NCBI GenBank assembly: GCA_021786215.1
Contig: JAJYNT010000415.1
Coordinates: 1 to 8,098, forward strand
Source of the DNA: Chloroflexota bacterium
Lineage (GTDB): Bacteria > Chloroflexota > UBA6077
Length of the DNA stretch: 8,098 nucleotides
Reading direction: 5' to 3'
Each line of letters starts with the position of its first letter. The stretch's first letter is position 1. Shown here piece by piece: positions 6,321 through 8,098 of this stretch. The translations under genes and the position numbers were made by a program. The notes beneath the pieces were generated by a model. The model had not been told where the DNA came from, did not search any database, and worked only from the letters and a program-made list of their open reading frames with translations.

Positions 6321-7094
6321 GTGGCAGCGACGGCGGTAACCGAGGAGCTTTGGCAGGCCCACAGCGGGAGAGGCGACCGTGCGGCGCGCGAAAGGATCAT
6401 TTTGCAGTATGCGCCTCTCGTCAAGTATGTGGCGGGAAGACTCTCTATTGCCCTGCCGCCGGTGCTGGACATGGACGATGTCCTCAGCTCAGGCATGGTT
6501 GGGTTGATACGGGCCGTCGAGCACTTCGATCCGACGAGAGGGGTACCGTTTGAGAGCTACGCGGTCACCTGCATCAAGGGGGCGATCCTCGACCAGCTTC
6601 GGTCTCTGGATGTCATCTCTCGATCAGTGCGCCAGAGGGCTAGAGAGATCGAGAGGGTGATGACGAGCCTGCAGACGACCTTGGGCCGGTTGCCAACCGA
6701 CCAGGAGGTCGCGGAGCAGCTAGGCCTGAACGTCGATGCCTACCGAAGGATCCTGATGGAGATCGGCCCTGCGACCATATCATTGGACTCTGCCTTGAGC
6801 GCGGACGGCGATGGAGAGGTGGGATCTCTGCTGTCGACTCTGGAGGATGCCAACAGCCCGGATCCGGTATCGCTGGCGGAGAGACGAAGTCTGATGGACG
6901 CCCTGGCCGAAGCGGTTTCCCATCTGACCGAAAGGGAGCGGCTTCTGCTAGCTCTCTACTACAAGGAGGAGCTAACCATGCGTGAGATCAGCCGGGTGAT
7001 GAGCGTCTCGGAGTCGCGCATATGTCAACTCCACACTCGGGCGGTGCTGAGGTTGAGGGCGCAGATGCAGCTGTGGCGCCGGCAAGAGGATTGA
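6321..7094 (+). CDS. fliA: FliA/WhiG-type flagellar sigma factor (sigma-28)
   Basis: This sigma-70-family factor should direct RNA polymerase to late flagellar promoters. The 257-residue length and three-domain layout fit the FliA/SigD/WhiG group, with no region 1.1. Region 2 covers about 30-105: YAPLVKYVAGRLSIALPP, DMDDVLSSGMVGLIRAVEHF, and FESYAVTCIKGAILDQLRSLD. Region 3 follows (about 105-165; RLPTDQEVAEQLGL). Region 4 is near the C-terminus, with LTERERLLLALYYKEELTMREISRVM and SESRICQLHTRAVLRLR as the helix-turn-helix. One oddity is region 2.4/3.0, which reads D97-V-I-S-R-S-V-R104 where most family members have DWVPRSVR, so Trp and Pro are replaced. The gene starts with GTG behind a near-perfect ribosome site. 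A matching sigma-28 promoter occurs 831 bases after its stop. An anti-sigma FlgM is not identified in the window. Confidence 0.94.
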   Translation: MAATAVTEELWQAHSGRGDRAARERIILQYAPLVKYVAGRLSIALPPVLDMDDVLSSGMVGLIRAVEHFDPTRGVPFESYAVTCIKGAILDQLRSLDVISRSVRQRAREIERVMTSLQTTLGRLPTDQEVAEQLGLNVDAYRRILMEIGPATISLDSALSADGDGEVGSLLSTLEDANSPDPVSLAERRSLMDALAEAVSHLTERERLLLALYYKEELTMREISRVMSVSESRICQLHTRAVLRLRAQMQLWRRQED

Positions 7095-7117
7095 GAATCC
7101 GAGATTGGGAGCCCAAC

Positions 7118-7130
7118 AGGGAGTAGGAAG
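7118..7130 (+). promoter_or_regulatory. Ribosome binding site region of the rod gene
   Basis: AGGGAG (7118-7123) lies nine bases and AGGAAG (7125-7130) two bases before the ATG at 7133. The first is the better spaced. The 38-base gap after the sigma gene holds no promoter or terminator that I can recognise. Confidence 0.5.
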
Positions 7131-7132
7131 CG

Positions 7133-7915
7133 ATGATCAGGGGCATTCAGACAGCAATGGGTGGAATGCGAGCGCACCTCGACCGAGAGGATGTGGTTGC
7201 AAGGAACCTGGACAACATCTTGACCCCTGGCTATAAGGAGGAGGCTGGAGCCATCGATGGCTTCGCGGCAACGCTGAGCCGGGTTGAGTCACGCTCCGTG
7301 GACAGTCCAACGCGGCTCGCGATGTCCGCAACTGCGATCGGCAGCCTTGGGGTCGAGACTGCCATGGACAGGGTTTCGGTGAACTTCCGCCAGGGGCCTT
7401 TAGAGGAAACGCACAGGCCGCTCGACGTTGCGCTTGTGGGCGACGGATTTCTTCAGGCGATGACTCCCCAAGGGCCGATGTTTTTCAGGGGCGGGCCCCT
7501 TTATAGGGACGCGGACTCCAAGCTGGTGACGTCGGAAGGCTATCCGGTGCTGGACTCAAATGGGCAGGACCTCGTGCTGCGGGGCAACGTGGTCTCCATA
7601 GCGCCCAATGGCGCAATAACCGTGGACAACAAGCCGGCCGGGAATCTGTCGTTGGTCGAGTTCGCGCCGGGCACCGAGTTGTCCAAGGTTGGGGATGAGT
7701 TTTACACGCCGGACTCCCCGAGTGCTCCATTGCCGGTAGCCGCTACCAACACGACGGTGAAGCAGGGCTACCTGGAGGGTTCCAACGTGGATGAGGTATC
7801 CGCGATGACCGAGCTGGTATCGTTGGTCCGGGCCTATCAGGCCAGCCAGAGGATGTTGCAGGCCGAGGACGAGTTGCTCGGAAAGGCGGTAAACGATGTT
7901 GGTCGGGTAGCCTAG
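7133..7915 (+). CDS. Flagellar basal-body rod protein, FlgF/FlgG family (FlhO-like)
   Basis: This is an axial protein exported by the type III apparatus to build the rod. The 260 residues have the family layout: an N-terminal helix with MGGMRAHLDREDVVARNLDNILTPGYKEE (about 9-37), corresponding to the LD-ISNNLANVNT-GFK motif; a central beta domain with LDVALVGDGFLQ, YRDADSKLVTSEGYPVLDSNG and NGAITVDN; and the C-terminal rod domain YLEGSNVDEVSAMTELVSLVRAYQ followed by ASQRMLQAEDELLGKAVNDVGRV. The C-terminus looks more like FlhO/FlgF than FlgG, but I cannot separate the two with confidence. The usual NNLAN is RNLDN here, and GFK is GYK. In Bacillus-type clusters two such genes often occur in tandem (flhO-flhP); only one is present before the next promoter. 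It follows the sigma gene by 38 bases and is probably read from the upstream operon. Confidence 0.88.
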   Translation: MIRGIQTAMGGMRAHLDREDVVARNLDNILTPGYKEEAGAIDGFAATLSRVESRSVDSPTRLAMSATAIGSLGVETAMDRVSVNFRQGPLEETHRPLDVALVGDGFLQAMTPQGPMFFRGGPLYRDADSKLVTSEGYPVLDSNGQDLVLRGNVVSIAPNGAITVDNKPAGNLSLVEFAPGTELSKVGDEFYTPDSPSAPLPVAATNTTVKQGYLEGSNVDEVSAMTELVSLVRAYQASQRMLQAEDELLGKAVNDVGRVA

Positions 7916-7924
7916 AACCGGGGC

Positions 7925-7951
7925 TAAAGATCTGTCGAACTGTGCCGATTA
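7925..7951 (+). promoter_or_regulatory. Sigma-28 (FliA-type) promoter
   Basis: The -35 element TAAAGATC (7925-7932) and the -10 element GCCGATTA (7944-7951) are separated by exactly 11 bases. The enterobacterial FliA consensus is TAAAGTTT-N11-GCCGATAA, so the match is 6 of 8 and 7 of 8 with perfect spacing. Transcription would start near 7958-7960, leaving a leader of about 45 bases before the ATG at 8005. The site lies in the only clear non-coding gap of the window (7916-8004). It would make the gene at 8005 a late, sigma-28-dependent gene, separate from the structural operon upstream. Confidence 0.8.
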
Positions 7952-7986
7952 TTAGTATTGTGGCCAGGTAGGTTGAGGTAGTCCTC

Positions 7987-7997
7987 CGGGAGGGTGA
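7987..7997 (+). promoter_or_regulatory. Ribosome binding site of the gene at 8005
   Basis: CGGGAGGGTGA contains a GGAGGGTGA match to the anti-Shine-Dalgarno complement, ending seven bases before the ATG. A CCTCC just upstream (7983-7987) is complementary to the GGAGG, so the site could be partly paired in the message, although the loop would be very tight. Confidence 0.55.
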
Positions 7998-8004
7998 AGA
8001 CATA

Positions 8005-8098
8005 ATGGGTATCTCCAGCAGCAGCAGCGCAAGTCAGTCCACTATCGTCCGGGATTCCCTCAGGTCTCAAGAGCTGGACCAGGTGCAGCGGAGAGCGC
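8005..8098 (+). CDS. Start of an unidentified late flagellar gene (5' part only)
   Basis: An ATG with a strong ribosome site opens a frame that runs to the right edge, giving 31 codons: MGISSSSSASQ, then STIVRDSLRSQELDQVQRRA. The start is rich in serine and then becomes charged and probably helical. That is too little to assign. Candidates are a FlgJ-like rod-binding protein, which often follows the rod genes and has a similar polar start before a helical region, or a late protein such as FlgM or FlgN, which would fit control by a sigma-28 promoter. I see no signal peptide or membrane segment in the visible part. Confidence 0.6.
   Translation, partial: MGISSSSSASQSTIVRDSLRSQELDQVQRRA

Noticed and set aside
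7908..7926. Inverted repeat TAGCC...GGCTA at the end of the rod gene as a terminator
   Set aside because: The stem is only five base pairs and no run of T follows. It also overlaps the stop codon and the -35 element, so an intrinsic terminator is not supported.

Overview
The window is one continuous piece of a flagellar gene cluster, about 60% G+C by eye, with every gene on the + strand and almost no intergenic space. The order fliO(partial)-fliP-fliQ-fliR-flhB-flhA, followed by a PilZ protein, a flagellar sigma factor and a FlgF/FlgG-family rod gene, resembles the large fla/che-type operon of Bacillota and of other deep-branching lineages with similar layouts, more than the dispersed proteobacterial arrangement. 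Strong AGGAGG-type ribosome sites, GTG/TTG starts and fairly high G+C suggest a high-G+C, Gram-positive-like or deep-branching bacterium (for example high-G+C Bacillota, Chloroflexota or Armatimonadota). I cannot fix the phylum from the sequence alone.

Bases 2-5316 encode the type III export apparatus: the C-terminal end of FliO, the export-gate proteins FliP, FliQ and FliR, the specificity switch FlhB with an intact NPTH autocleavage motif, and the export-gate subunit FlhA with an intact FHIPEP signature. Gene junctions are overlaps or gaps of at most 43 bases, so this is one transcription unit with likely translational coupling. FliP is unusual in carrying a lipobox-like signal peptide (LAGC, Cys31).

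Bases 5328-7094 carry regulatory genes: a YcgR/MotI-type PilZ protein with both c-di-GMP-binding motifs, an unrecognised 70-residue two-helix membrane protein, a possible 21-codon leader ORF, and an FliA/WhiG-type sigma-28 factor. The flhF-flhG pair that often follows flhA in comparable operons is absent from this position. Bases 7133-7915 encode a FlgF/FlgG-family (FlhO-like) rod protein.

Between that gene and the start of the last, truncated ORF (8005 onward) lies a very good match to the sigma-28 promoter consensus, with exactly 11 bases between its elements. This marks the change from the early structural operon to a late, sigma-28-dependent gene. Working model: the operon makes the export gate, rod and sigma-28; sigma-28 then switches on the gene at 8005; the PilZ protein links c-di-GMP to motility. 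I see no mobile elements, CRISPR arrays, tRNA or rRNA genes, and nothing that clearly amounts to an undescribed system. The most interesting leads are small: the FliP lipobox, the small membrane protein, the leader ORF before the sigma gene, and the substituted region 2.4/3.0 of the sigma factor.
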